NCBI RefSeq assembly: GCF_029784165.1
Contig: NC_073696.1
Coordinates: 50,847,315-50,911,314 of the forward strand
DNA: 64,000 nt
Source: Wyeomyia smithii
Lineage: Eukaryota; Arthropoda; Insecta; Diptera; Culicidae
Direction: 5' to 3'
Part shown: positions 1 to 12,310 of the stretch, piece after piece
How positions within the stretch are numbered: the stretch's first letter is position 1
How the letters are laid out: every line of letters begins with the position of its first letter
Position numbers and translations under genes: made by a program
The notes under the pieces: model-generated
The model's database searches: none
Told to the model about the DNA's origin: nothing
Seen by the model: only the letters and a program-made list of their open reading frames with translations

Positions 1-712
1 CTTTCGGGTTGGTAATATCTTGGCAGTCCATGTCGAGCAACACGCAGCAAATAAATCAGAGTTTCAACACGTTCGTTAATACTACTTAGGGTAATATCTG
101 ATTAATCACAGATTAGTAGATTCCATGTTTCGTGATCGCTTGACAAAGGGACAGTTTTTTTTCTGCGTAAAATCTCAACAGCTTGCCGGTTGTTTCCCGG
201 TTTTCGGTTGGTAATTCCTGACCATTATGAGCTGAGAACGTACAAAACATGTTTCAAGCATCATTTGACATAAAAAGTATAATTGAATTTCGAAAATCCA
301 CTTGTTTTTCTGCAAAAATATTCGCTATGGCGTTGTTTCTATCCGCTCCGTAAGTTTGCGAACCGGAAGCTTGTCATGAAACATAAGTGAAAAGGTGATA
401 AATACCTTATGACAAACCTTAAATTTTAATGTAAAACTTTGAAATGACTTATTATCGACCTAGTACAGCAAACGAACAAACTCTAATAATGGAACAAAAT
501 GGCTTCCACAGGCAAAGTTTTTTGACACTCAGGAACGCTCTGAACTTGAGACTCTATTTCGTAATTTTTTAAACAAACCGACAGTAGTGTTACTAACCCA
601 TAAATGGTTTTGCAGGCCTTGCTTACTATTGAAATATTCAAGAAAACATTTTTCGCATGGTTTTTAGATGTTATCAAAATGACTTAAAACAGCATTTTTC
701 AAGCTCGGAAGT
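1..712. other. Unassigned AT-rich sequence
   Basis: No gene, RNA or repeat boundary was recognised here on either strand. The short open frames have no family resemblance. Confidence 0.4.
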
Positions 713-965
713 TGATTTTATTAGCCCCGTTTTACGGTAGACGGTTAATGAGAGGATGTAGGATTTCATGTTATAAACATATTTGGTGATCTTCAAATGT
801 GTTCTTCGAAAATTAGTTTTTTCATCGTTAATTAGTCTCAAGTACTCAACCTTGGCAGTCTAACTTGCATTCATCCTCATTCATCTTGATGCATGAGAGG
901 AGAAGCTCTTAGTTTATGAGGTAAGATGATCAATTGCGTTTTAGAAGCATTGTGCAAAGTTTTTC
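713..965 (-). pseudogene. Decayed Juan/Jockey-like LINE ORF2 fragment
   Basis: Read on the minus strand, this stretch matches the end of the reverse-transcriptase region of the LINE at 16.6-20.9 kb and of its truncated sibling at 38.3-39.06 kb. Shared blocks include gttaatgagaggat, a version of ttagtccaagtactc, and the coast of the KMNG-containing segment (cattcatcttga). Many substitutions and indels break the frame, so it is an old, dead copy. Its borders are approximate. Confidence 0.6.
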
Positions 966-2285
966 ACTAATCATTTTGGGCAGCCAATGATCGTAGATTT
1001 GCAATCTTCTGTTTATGTTTATGTTTGCGTTAGGCAGATGAGTTTTAGACTGGGTCACGGTCACTCCACTGCATTTTCCGTGTTCCTCGTACTTAAGTGA
1101 ATTCGAACTCGTTTTTCTACAAATCTGTGCATGCTAGAAAAAATCTTTCACCGTCTTTAGATCAAGAAGACGTTACTCTAAAAATATAGCGCTTGAAAAT
1201 TGAAGAACTAAGTCGAAACCTACTGTGGGAGACTGAGAACTTCAAGTTTCCAGAAAAATACGTACTTTGGTGAATTCAAACTGGTTTTTCTCAAAATGTT
1301 TGCATGTTAAAATAAATATTTCATCGCGTATGGATTCAGGAGACCTTACCGCAAAAATGTAGAGCTTCAAATTTGAAGAACGGTTTTGTTGTTTGAATTT
1401 TTATAAAAATACGTAGTTTTGTGATTTTTCACTGAAATAATTTGGAAACTCCAAAATGCACTCTTACATACCATATTTCATCCACCTGACATGGTTTGAT
1501 ACATGGAGCAATTGATACGAATGAAAATTCCCAGTGTTTGCTCAATCTGTTTGAAAAATTATTAAACCACATGAAAGTTTTAAATGTTCATTAGGTATCC
1601 TAACCTTCATTTTTCATAAGGGTGGTGCATTCATTATTCACTAGGGTGGTTCCAAAAACAATTAAAATTATATTTGTAGTGGTTTAGTAGGAAAAATGTT
1701 TATACTTACTAACCTATCTGACACCTTATATCTGATGTACCACCAAGATGAACCAATTAGTTTGCGTAAGGGTGGTTGGACTATTCAAAAACAATCATAT
1801 AACGAATGATGCCACATTTACTGCTATCAATAGGAACAAATAATTCGTTTGGGAAAGTTTTTGTTTTCTTGAATTGCTCATTCTTTTCTTACTATTGATG
1901 AAAATGTTTGACACAGATTACACGCGTCTGAAATTGATTGGTTCACATAGGCAAATATTGTACAGACTGTTTAGTTAACACAGATTGACAGAAACGAATC
2001 ATTCTCGGACCACAAAGCAGTGCAATTGAAAGGAAATCTTTTCCTAACAGTAGTTTTTTTTCCTGTGTGGACTCATCACTGCGACCAGGGATTAGATCTA
2101 TTGTGATATTACCCAGGTGATTTCTATACTCCGCAATTCATATTAATGGCAGGATCACTATTGAAGTAAGTGAGTGAGTGAGTGAGTGACGCTTATCATT
2201 CATATCCGTGCTTGTGTGTAAGTTTTACTTTTCCGTTTCAAGCTTAAAGCTTACGGAGCTTGCTATACCGAACCTCTGTCCATCC
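966..2285. other. Intergenic sequence, no gene seen
   Basis: AT-rich sequence without a recognisable coding region. It holds a GTGA microsatellite near 2165-2189 and a ggtggttcc motif near 1645 that recurs at about 4200 (inverted) and 51,285, probably debris of another dispersed repeat. Confidence 0.4.
2165..2189. repeat. (GTGA)n microsatellite
   Basis: About five consecutive gtga/agtg units are visible. Confidence 0.85.
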
Positions 2286-3806
2286 CACACTGTTTCCAAA
2301 GCTGCAAAAACGTGATCGAAATTATTTTGACCCAAAAAACTAGATTTTAGAGCCATAGTGACTCTAGGAAAGTTGATCCATTAATTATTCTTTATTTTAT
2401 AGAAGTTGCAATTTTGTGATTAATCTACTTAACAGTGAGAAGCGAATCTTCCTGTTTTCATTCTTGCATATAAAAATTTACTTTGTTCGGCAAAGTTGTT
2501 GCACATTTTATAAGAAACAACTTTCTCAAAGGTACCATACTTCTATCTGCCTTTTCAAACGGACTTTTGTAGAGGATTCTACAGATGGCCACTAAAAATA
2601 TTTTTTTTTAATATAACATTTACTGTTGATTTTCCAGATTTTTCCAATGTTCTACATTGTTGTTTACTATCACAAAACACACAATTTCATCCAAGAAAGT
2701 TTATTTGATCTCTCATATTTCATCAGTTATTGTCGATTTTTATTGAAACAATGCACTAATTTACTAACAGATATCTTTAAAATCTGCAAATACCTGCAGA
2801 CTAAACCTTTTCTATATTTAAGTATAAGTAATACGTCATTTAGTCCAGATATAGGCATTTGTCTTTCGCTGTCTCCTGTGCAGATATTTGTAAATAAATG
2901 AGTGCATTATTTTAATGAAAATCTTTAATAACTAAATAAACTTCAGAGATAAAAATATACTTTTTTGGATGAACTTGTGTGATTTATTATAGTTACCAAC
3001 ATTGTAGAACAATGAAAATGAATTTTAGAAAATCACTATAAAAAGTTATATTAAAAAAATAATTCAAAGGGGCATTCGAGAGAAAACTTCACAATACTTC
3101 ATTTAAATGACCTGATACAAGTATAGTGTCTTCGACAAAGTTGTTTCTTACAAAATGTGCTAAAACTTTACTCAGCAAAGTAGATTTTAATATGCAAAAA
3201 TGAGAAAAATATAACTCATTTCTCACTTTTAGGTAGATTAATCACCAAATTCTAACTTCTACAAAATGGAGAATAATTAATAGAACAACTTTACTGAAGA
3301 CACTATTACTCTAAAATCATTATTTTATGTAAATTAGCGCATTATTCTAGTAAAAATCGTCAACAACCAAAAATATATATGAGATAAAAATAAACTTTCT
3401 TCGGAAATATTGTTTGTTTTGTTTTAGCAAAAATTTTTGTAGAATATCCGAAAATTGTAGAAAATCACTATAAAAAGTTAAATAGCAAAAAAAAAATCAA
3501 TAGCAATCTATAGAAAACCCCACCAAAATCCATTCGAATAATAAGATAGAAGTATGATGTCTTCAACAAAATTGTTCCTTTTAAAATTGTCTACAACTTT
3601 GCTGAACAAAGAGGATTTTTATATTCCAAAATGAGAAAAGTAAAACTCGTTTCTCACTGTTGAGTGGATTGAGCATGGAATTGTAACTTTTATAATATGG
3701 AGAATAATTGATGGAACAACTTTGCTGAAGATGTTACGGCTCTAAAATCAATGTTTTTGGGTCAAAATAATTTCGATCACGTTTTTGCAGCTTTGGAAAC
3801 AGTGTG
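2286..3806. mobile_element. Non-autonomous TIR element with 53-bp perfect inverted ends
   Basis: The first 53 bases (from cacactgtttccaaagctgc at 2286) are the exact reverse complement of the last 53 (ending at 3806). The element is flanked on both sides by catcc (2281-2285 and 3807-3811), consistent with a 5-bp target duplication. The interior is built from degenerate inverted and direct copies of the same subterminal module: 2330-2560 reversed against 3130-3350 and again 3540-3770, and 2630-2700 against 2940-3030. No transposase is encoded. A terminus starting CAC with a 5-bp duplication recalls Transib elements, but the terminal heptamer is not an exact match, so the superfamily is an inference. 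Confidence 0.8.
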
Positions 3807-3924
3807 CATCCTAACAATATCGCCTTAATACAATTCCCTGGAGAGAACTTTCATACGTTACTCAGAACAGTTTTTTTATAATATGGACTTATTTTTGTTA
3901 GAAGGAGAGTCAACAAAGGTATGT

Positions 3925-4097
3925 ATTGTAAAATTTAGATTGAAGGGAGGGTACGTGGTGGGAAGCCTGAGAATAAACCCATGCTAAAGTCCTTTGACAA
4001 CCAAATGGCCTGATTCTACTAAGATTCGAACCCACGACCACCCGCTTACCGAATCAGAATCTGTAACCTTGCGGCTACGGAGCTCCAGTGGTAGTTA
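3925..4097 (-). mobile_element. tRNA-derived SINE
   Basis: On the minus strand the sequence starts with a tRNA-like head: an A-box-like segment around gccgcaaggttac and a B box gtgggttcgaatctta near 4025-4040. A non-tRNA body rich in cccaccacgtaccc follows. It does not fold as a complete functional tRNA. Borders are approximate and no target duplication was identified. Confidence 0.6.
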
Positions 4098-5038
4098 CTA
4101 ATGTCACCAATTTATCTATCGATCTCAACCCTTCGTTACTCGTGCTGTTTTATTTTGTACAAAACTCTGTAATTTCGCATTTAAATTTATTATGGTTTTG
4201 GAACCACCCTAGTCAAAAATAAGTGCACAAGTCTATTGTAATATTCAGTTTGAGATGTCTAATAAATATTTAAATAATTTACGAGATGTGATTTTTCATT
4301 TTAGAAGCCAATTCTAAAGTATTCCATATTAGGGTATGGTTACCCAGGAAACGGTTAAATCCAAGAAGATCGATTTTCGGACACAATTTTTTTTTTCAGG
4401 TATCTGGTGTTATCTCGACGTTTTATACATTTTTGAGTCATTAGGTATTAATAAAAGATTTTCGATTTTTCCAATTTAAATCCCCCTTTGGCATATTTTC
4501 AGGGTGAAAGAACACGATTTCGAGCGCTTTGAGGTACCCCTGAATCATATCTAACTTCCAGGGTTAGATAGTCTGCGTCAACTTTACTCCTCAGTTTCAG
4601 CAATATTTCCCATTTCTTGCTGAGAGTGCGTTGGTTTTATCTCGTTTTTCCGAATCAATAAAGTAATATTAGAACCTAAACTGGTGTTTGCTGTTTCACG
4701 ATGTGTTAACACCATAATGTCCAGTCATTGATAATTTATGAAGAAAAATTTGCAATGTCCATGTTTAGAAGTCGGGAGTCAATTTGACGCATGATTATCA
4801 TTTTACGCACATCAAAATATGATTAACTTTTCAGAGCTAATTGAGCTTAAATTTTGTACCGGGTATTTTTTTGGGTCAACAAACAAAATCTTCATTGTCG
4901 GTTCTTTGAATTCGAGTGTGAAATTTTTTCCATACATTCATTTTCACCCTAATATCCAGTTGACTTAAAATATATAGAAACATAAAATTTTTATGCAATT
5001 TTCCTAAAAAAAACTCACCTCAAGACTAAAAGGCGGAT
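4098..5038. other. Intergenic sequence, no gene seen
   Basis: AT-rich sequence with no coding region or repeat boundary that I can support. Confidence 0.4.
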
Positions 5039-5469
5039 GTAGGGATGGGAAATATCGAAATAAAATGGCTATCGATAATTTCCGAATACTATCGATAACT
5101 ATACGATAATTATCGATAGTTTGACAGCTGGAGCGGAGAAAAAAAAAAACAAAATGTTGCTTCCGTTGTGGACCGGAACAATATTTAAAAGTTTACTCGC
5201 ACACATAAAAAAGTGAGCGAAAATGACTATCTCTTAATTTTCTAACAACTTCAAAGAGGATCTCGTGTGGGAGCGAACAAGCTTCGAAGTCTCTTTCAAC
5301 AATGACAAGGCCAATTTATTTTATTCAGTTCTTGCACCATTGTGGAGTATGAATCCCAATGCGAGGAAATTATCAATAACTATCGATAACGCTTAAAGCT
5401 CAACAATTCTATCGATAGCCCACGACTATTGATAATATCGATAATTATCGATAGGTTTTTCATTCCTAC
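5039..5469. mobile_element. Small TIR element with seven ATCGAT sites
   Basis: The ends are imperfect inverted repeats: gtagggatgggaaatatcga on the left and, read inverted from the right, gtaggaatgaaaaacctatc. ATCGAT occurs at 5071, 5091, 5112, 5382, 5411, 5436 and 5447, mostly inside TATCGATA, which is far more than chance for 430 bp. It encodes no transposase. No clear target duplication was found, so the outer limits are approximate. Confidence 0.6.
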
Positions 5470-6830
5470 TTCGATGCTTATAGGAAAAGCTATTCACCTC
5501 CAACTGGTTGATTATCTGACGAACGGCTCGAGATTGCATTTTACTAGCAACACTGCTGCTAATGTCGCTGTTACAAACTCACCGACGATCACGTTTTGCG
5601 TAGGATTAAGACTGAAGTTGCGATTTTTTGCTCATATTTCCTTCGGAATTAGAAGAATATCATTTACTATGTTTCGATAGTAGCCGTAGGTTGATAAATC
5701 TACTCAAAAGTTAAAAATAAGTTTATTAAACAGCATGTTGCTTATAAAGGTGTAGTGTACAACGATTTGATGGGGGATAACACCTTGGTGTATTTGAGAA
5801 GGTGTTTCGGTATGTACAGGGCCAGTGTGTCGAACAGTTGACATTTTTGCATGACACCGTATCGAAAAATACTGTTGCCTCTCTTGCAGACTGCGACAGC
5901 AGCGTTCAACTGTACGCTTCTCTATTTGAGAGAATCGTGTGACTTAAAGCCAACACGGATGGTTAACGATTCTCTTTTGTGCCGACCTCCAGCCGCTTCG
6001 ATATCTCGACTGTCGCATTGTGCGAATGACAATAATTGGCAATCATGCGACAGTTTAGCACAGTAATAAGATGCAAAATTAATAATTACTATGTATGTAC
6101 AGCCGAAAAATATCATCAATCGTGTACACCGGAAAATTTGAATCTCAACTTTTAAACCTTTCCATTCGAAAATAATTCGCTGTAGCGAAAGTCTCATCCA
6201 AATTTTGCATATTTAATCAAAAACAGGACAATAAAAGCATGAATCTCACAAATTCAATTAACGTCCTCGTGCCCAAATAAAAATTTAAGCTAAGAAAATT
6301 GATTCCACTTCAATACGTAATAAATGCAATAAATACTACAGACAGCTACAGTCAATAACACACGATCTATTCTATGGCAACAATATAAAAAGAAGTGAGC
6401 GAGAGAATTGTTGTTATACATATTGAACTCGTGACGAAAAGCAAGAGATAAAGCAGATCGTATGAAACTTCGGTAGCGGCTACTGTCGCGTAGATTCCAC
6501 AGAGGTAATCACAAAAATCTTGCTGCTGTCGTGTGAATACTGTAGCGTACCGGTACATTTCCCTACCCTGTACAGGGCTATAATCTGCGCATACTTTCAT
6601 AAATGAAACAAATTTAAATATATGCTTTGAAAGTGCCATCTAGTAAGGTATTCATCCTTTCACGGGATATTATTCAACGTGGCATCCAGATGGTCCGCCG
6701 GATGATCCGGAACAATTGGAAATACCATAAGGTATACAGCCCTAGGGGCTGTATGAAATGGTGACGTAGGACTTATATATATATTATATGCTGCGATAAA
6801 CTGTTCATAGGCAATACTACCGGTTTTGAT
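5470..6830. other. Intergenic sequence, no gene seen
   Basis: Short open frames at 5850-6640 overlap on both strands and resemble nothing. A near-perfect small palindrome (atacagccc...gggctgtat) lies near 6733-6753. Confidence 0.4.
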
Positions 6831-6834
6831 TTTT

Positions 6835-8532
6835 GACGTAGAACTACGTTTTTCTTGAGCTTACCACATAGGGATGTGAATAGGAAAACTATTAACGAAA
6901 AGGGGACGAAAAATTTCCCTATTTTAAATGCTTAAAATCGGTTTGTTTTCATCCGATTTCCTTGATTCTTGCAGCAATTGATTGTAAAATTATACACGCA
7001 TCCACCCAAATGTAGAAAAGTGTTGATTGATTATGCGAACTATTGTACTATTGAGAATTGTCAAGCCTTGTTGAAACGAAAATTACGTCCTCTGATTGGT
7101 CGCTTGCTGCCTTTCCCAAAAAAGGTCGACAGAATAGTATAACTAGTTAGCCGCATCGTAGCGAATTGCGGAAGTAGCAGCAGCGGGTTGCGCCAGTAAA
7201 CAAATCACATCACGTTTCTAAGCAACAGCGAGGCAGCACCAAACGTCTCGATATGCCAGTTAAGGGCTTCGGCCTTCTTCCCGCAATAAAGTTTTGCTTT
7301 ACCTTGGCAACAACACATTCTATGCTGAATCCAAGAAAACACAATTCTGTCGTGGCCGTCTTATTTACTGAATGCTAAAACAGCGTATAAAGATTTTGAA
7401 CAGCAAAAGGCCTTTCTCAAGACACAAAGTAATACAAAGAAATACAAGTAATGCAAGGACAATAATTTTTTGGCAATAACACAAGCATTTTGTGCTGGAT
7501 CCTAGCAATCAAATTTAGTCGTGATAAAAAAATTACTTTATTTATTTACCTAATCCCCCCACTGCTGGGGCAGCACAAGAGCTGTGATCAGCATAACCGA
7601 TTTTGAACAACAAACCGCCCTGTTCTGTTAGATCACCTTAACATCAATTCGACTTTACAGGAATAAATTGGAAATCAATCAATCAGCATAAACAGAACTT
7701 CGTCGTCTGCCAGCTGCTCAGTTGCAACATGATGCAACACGCAACAGCGAGCAAACGAAATCGCTTGATGTAACAAACCGCGACACGATGGAGGTTAAAA
7801 TCGTTGCGTGTGTGAAAGCACGATCGGTGTTTATTTGTTGTATACAAAAATCAAACGCGAATTGTGGAATAATTCATCTAAAACACATTAGAGAATGGCA
7901 AAAATGAACAGAAAGGCGTGGCCTATTTCGGAGCAACCTTCGACTATAAAAGAGTGTTTCTGGTAAAATCAGCTACATTCATTAGTTGGAAGGTGAGCTG
8001 GCTAGACCGTCCACAACGTTGACAGCAGTTTTAGCAGATATCAGCATATATCAGCACTCAGCAGTTACAGCAGATTGCAGCGGATAGCAGCGGGTTGCTG
8101 TGGCTGCCTTTAAATCAAACAAATCACTTGCCCTGTGGTTGGTCACCATGTCTCAGGAGCAGCGCGGTTCTTCTCACTTCTCAGCGTGTATCGCCAGACG
8201 TTATTGTCCTACTACTGAGGCAGCATAAAGGTTGCCATTAGCAAATCCAGTTTTGAGCAGCAAAATGCCTTTTTCAAGGCAAATAAACAAGTATTTGATT
8301 GTTAATAATTTTTTAACAACTCAAGCGAGCCATCTGTGCTGGATATTAGCAATTTAAATCTGTAGCGGCCGTCTAATTTACTGAATGTGAAACAGCTTTT
8401 ACAGCTTGTGTTTTCAGTGTCTTCATTCCCCCACTGTTGAGACAACACAAAGCAAGCATTAGTAGACGTTATGACTCATTAATGAAACACTTACAACAAT
8501 GCATTTGTTAATAGTGTGCGTAGTTCTACGTC
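6835..8532 (+). mobile_element. GACGTAG-ended repeat element, copy A
   Basis: It starts with the quasi-palindrome gacgtagaactacgt (6835-6849) and ends with cgtagttctacgtc (8519-8532). The left 300 bp (through ctctgattggtcg at about 7092 and gtcgacagaat at about 7127) is shared, in one orientation or the other, with 23.2/26.8 kb, 35.5-35.85 kb and 59.65-59.96 kb. The right tail atgcggtc(g/t)tgtcttgtat recurs at 34.29 and 60.42 kb. The interior contains a degenerate internal duplication (7361-7525 against 8238-8396) and a TATA box at 7945. No transposase is encoded, so it would have to be a non-autonomous element. Confidence 0.6.
7945..7985 (+). promoter_or_regulatory. Candidate Pol II core promoter inside repeat copy A
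   Basis: TATAAAAG at 7945 is followed 26-36 bases later by initiator-like TCAGCT and TCATTAG. Related repeat copies carry TATAAAA at 33,648 and 60,123. Transcription is inferred only. Confidence 0.35.
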
Positions 8533-8726
8533 AGTTATGCGGTCTTGTCTTGTATACAACCTCCTACTTTTTTTTCTACCGTTTATATTTGATGGTCGTT
8601 ATTGTAAAAATAACAATGCATGAATACATGAAAATTTCACACTAGTAGTAGTTGTGAAAATTCTTATAATTCATATAATTATAATTACCAAGCATTTATA
8701 GTTCTGAAAAAAACTGATTTTATAAT

Positions 8727-9075
8727 CTTCAGCTCGAAATGTGTGCTATAGAACGTTGATGATCGCACCACCACCGGTATTATTGAATATTTTGCTTGGC
8801 CGCGCATGATTGAATATGGTCTCCGCTGTGCCCTCAGAATATCCTGCAGCGTACAATGGTGCCTGTTACTGCCGTATGCAAAATAAAACCTAACCGATTC
8901 CATAAGATTCAGCTCGAAATGTGTGCTACAGAACGCTTATGATCGCACCACCGGTAGCATTGAATATTTTGCAAAATTAAATTTGCCCTCCGCTGTGCCC
9001 TCCAAAAGCTGTGCCAGCAAAATATCCTGGAATATACGATGGTGCCTGTTGCTGCCGTATGCAAAATTAAGGTAA
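8727..9075. repeat. Tandem duplication of a ~180-bp unit
   Basis: Two diverged copies lie head to tail. Each begins near attcagctcgaaatgtgtgc (about 8727 and 8908) and ends with gcctgtt(a/g)ctgccgtatgc. They differ by small indels. No function was recognised. Confidence 0.75.
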
Positions 9076-9359
9076 GGTGTTCCGCAGTGCCTGGAAGTTA
9101 CCTCTAACAGCTATACTCCACTAGCTATTGTGTGACAAACTAGACTGAAGCTGAATTTTCATGACAACATGACTGCGTGTAGTCTTTTGTATCGAGTTCA
9201 GCGTGGATTTTTGCCATGAGGGCGTAGCCACGGAGCTTAGAGAAAGACATAAGGAACAAAACACTTTGTTGAGTCAGAATATGTAGGCAGTGGAATTTAT
9301 TCCGTCCATGTTGTTGTTATCCGTGCTCGGGAAACAAGGGAATAGCAAGGAAATTGTAT

Positions 9360-9590
9360 GGTAAAGCTTGACCTTGGAGCTTCTCACCTATTTTTACCAC
9401 TAAGCAGTAAAGCAACAGTGTTAAACAATTGCTACAAATTTTATCTATCCACCGACATATAAATGACTAAGATGCATTAAGTCGTTCGCTTGCTATAATC
9501 GTTTGAAATCTGACGCAACATTCGCCAGTTTCATTTTCAATTTCACAAAATGTAATCTAGTATAGAAAACAAAGACGTAGTTCCTAAAGC
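9360..9590 (-). repeat. Dispersed repeat, inverted partner of 35.87-36.12 kb
   Basis: The reverse complement matches 35,867-36,120 closely over more than 200 bp (for example catttatatgtcggtggata and gcgaacgacttaatgcatct). It ends in the same gacgtag motif as the GACGTAG-ended family. It contains no coding sequence. Confidence 0.7.
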
Positions 9591-10626
9591 TTCTCGTGTT
9601 ATTTTGTACCACTTCCACAGGGCTACTTGTTCCGCCGCCTTTGGGAATATCCAGAGCAACTGGAGAAAGTTTTAAATGATCAATTACATGAATACTTAAG
9701 TCACAAATGCTCGTTCATTTTATAGTAGAACAACTCAGTACATAAGTTAAGATCCCGGATTGTTCGGTACGTTTGTCAATTATAGTACATGTTGGTGAGC
9801 TGAAGGCCCAAACTGAACCGATTTATTATGTGGTTAGAAATGATCGACAGCCAAGGTCGTTAACGCGCACTCTGTCAACTCGGCAGTTACGGTGTTATTG
9901 CGTCGATAAGCAAGGTGAACAGAATGCTATATGTCGATATAATTGAATTTTTATTTATTCACGTTCTTAACTCATATACTCTCTCTCACTCTCTTCTGTT
10001 TTGTGTATTAAACATCGAATTGAAATGTGAGTATAAAGCTCATAACCTCGCTAGTGTGTTTGCCAACAACCTACTGTTAGGTTTACGGTACTTTTATCGT
10101 TTTACTTCTCTTAGTAGAATACAGTTGAACACAGCAAAATAATCATGGAAACCCAATTCAATTTTGTTTTACAACCGTGTCACAAGCATCCCAGTTTTAC
10201 ACAGAGTTTCGAAGCTTTAAGTGAAGAAATACTAAAGCAGCTCGAAATGCCTGTTCACACCATTAAAACTCATCATTTTAAGTAGCTGTAAGAACAATGG
10301 CCAAGTGATTAATTTTTACATTTCACGAGCCCAGAATAAAACTAGTTCAGATACCGAAAAGAAGCGTGAGCTGGCCAAAAACTATCTTTCTTATCTCACC
10401 TTTGCGCTTTCAAAAATAAGGTAGGTTAACTATCGAGTAATTTTTTATCATTTATGTTTTAAATATGCAAAAAATTGATGAATACGAACTGGATTTAATG
10501 AAGATGAATACGAACTGGATTTAATGATCAATCAGATGAAATTTGTATATGTCCTGATAATGTTTTCGAAAATAAAGAAAAACATATTGTTACAGAGTAA
10601 CACATAAAAAAATGAATTTCACCACT
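9591..10626. other. Intergenic sequence, no gene seen
   Basis: No coding region was recognised. A short direct repeat gaatacgaactggatttaatg occurs twice at about 10,480-10,525. Confidence 0.4.
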
Positions 10627-11610
10627 GCGCTGCCCATAATTAAAAATTTGGCTAATATGCCATAGGCATCATATCGAGAAAACGCATTTGACAATTTTTG
10701 GTCGGTACAACATATTTTGACTGTTCATGACAACTTTTTTATTGAGTATATCACCCTTCATATATGCTGGAACCTTGCCGTTGAGTTGAAACAGAGAAAT
10801 CTGTAGAAAAATTCCATCCGCCACGTATTTTTAACAAAGTAGCCGTTTTTTTTTTCAATTATAAACGGAAGGTCAGTTGACAAAACGGTGTGCGATTTGG
10901 CTAATATCCATACGATGTGAATTATATCGTACTCGTTGGTGATGAAAATGGTTTTAAATTTAATAAAACAACACGGAAGCACAAGTGAGGATGAAAATAA
11001 CGACGAGACAATTGTTACGTGCAGCAATATAATAATATAACGAAAATATTATTATTCATGGTAATATCACAATCCACTTTCCTATTTTTACTCATCAAAT
11101 CCAAAATGAAATCTGAATCTTCTCTTTATTAATATTACTCCTAATCAAAGAGCTAAATATCATTTTTTTAAATGTAAAGATTTATGACCGAAGGAAACAG
11201 TCACATGTTTTGATCATTGGGTTTCGCAGTACAACAAATAAATTCTTGTAGCATCAAATATTCTTCGTGAAAAAGTCAAATTTGATGCAAGGGCCTTACG
11301 ATCGCTCACCTGTCGCCAGAAACCACCAAGCTACAACACACTTTCGAGAGTTAGAGGAAACACAGTTCAGTAATAATACTCTGGTTCGTGAACATGCCAC
11401 AAGTTCATATTAGATATTGGATATTAGCCAAATTCTAAATTATTTTGGATATTAGCCAAAATTGTTTCACGTTTGCTGTCTTCTCAAATGCATTTTTTGA
11501 CAATCGGCTCCCGTAGGGACTTTGTTTAGGGTGTGTACCATCACGAGAAACTGTTTTCTCGATTTTGGTAAAAATGGCATATTAGCCAGTTTTTGAATTA
11601 TGGGCAGTGC
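10627..11610. mobile_element. TIR element of about 1 kb
   Basis: The left end gcgctgcccataattaaaaa continues into ggctaatatgccat. The right end, read inverted, is gcactgcccataattcaaaa then ggctaatatgccat, giving 33 of 37 matching positions. The motif attagcca also recurs internally at 11,415-11,460. There is no transposase inside. A clear target duplication was not found. Confidence 0.6.
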
Positions 11611-11985
11611 GAGAGTTGGAAAAGCGTTTAAAACAACCGATATTTCAAATCAAAATGTAAGTTTGATTTTAGAAATGATAGTTGAAGACAACTACACGAA
11701 ATCGTCCGATACATCTGATCACTCCATTAATGACCAGACTATTCGTCGTTCACGAACCACGTGTTGCGGGAAGCCAGCAAAAGAAGTGAATATTGTTATT
11801 AAATCCCTGATCTCGTTGTCAAATTTTGGGCTCTCACGGCTTTCCAATGTTTCGAATAGCATTTTTCAATTACTTAACCTTCTAGCGGACGCGTTTTTCA
11901 ATCTCACTATTTGTTATGCACCCAGCACCCAGTGGCAGTAAAATTTGTTTGTTTCATTTTTTTACAGTTCAACTGTTAGCTGTAA

Positions 11986-12310
11986 CAAAGATTCCACCCG
12001 GATGTCCCATTAGTCATTCATTGGGACGTCCTACGTAAAGCAGATGGAAAACGTGTCGATCGACTTCGTATTGTTGTTACTGGCGCAGGTATATCAAATC
12101 TCTTGCCGGTACCTTTTCTAACATCTGGAATAGCAGACTCAGAAACGGACTACCAACGAATGGACTCTACAGGACAGATTCTAGTGAGAATGAATTTTGA
12201 GACGACGAGCGCAAACTCTGGCCTAGGAACGGGTTCCATAAGCCGTCTTTTAGTGCCAAGGAGGAGGTGAAGTGGTTTTGAAGCATGTATATGAAATTTT
12301 TGGAGATAAA
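11986..12310 (+). pseudogene. Decayed transposon-like protein, HWD...VDRL...FETT...NSG family
   Basis: A 94-codon frame without a start codon runs from 11,986 to a stop at 12,268-12,270 and encodes, in order, PLVIHWD, VDRLRIVVTGAG, LLPVPFLTSG and MNFETTSANSG. This motif series is familiar to me from high-copy transposon-like proteins of arthropods and cnidarians, which usually read IHWDGK, VDRLPVLV and CFDTT.xNTG. After a frameshift the next expected block, KHVYEIF in place of RHHVYE, is readable at about 12,278-12,300. Frameshifts and the missing N-terminus show it is a broken copy. I cannot name the transposon superfamily. Confidence 0.55.
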
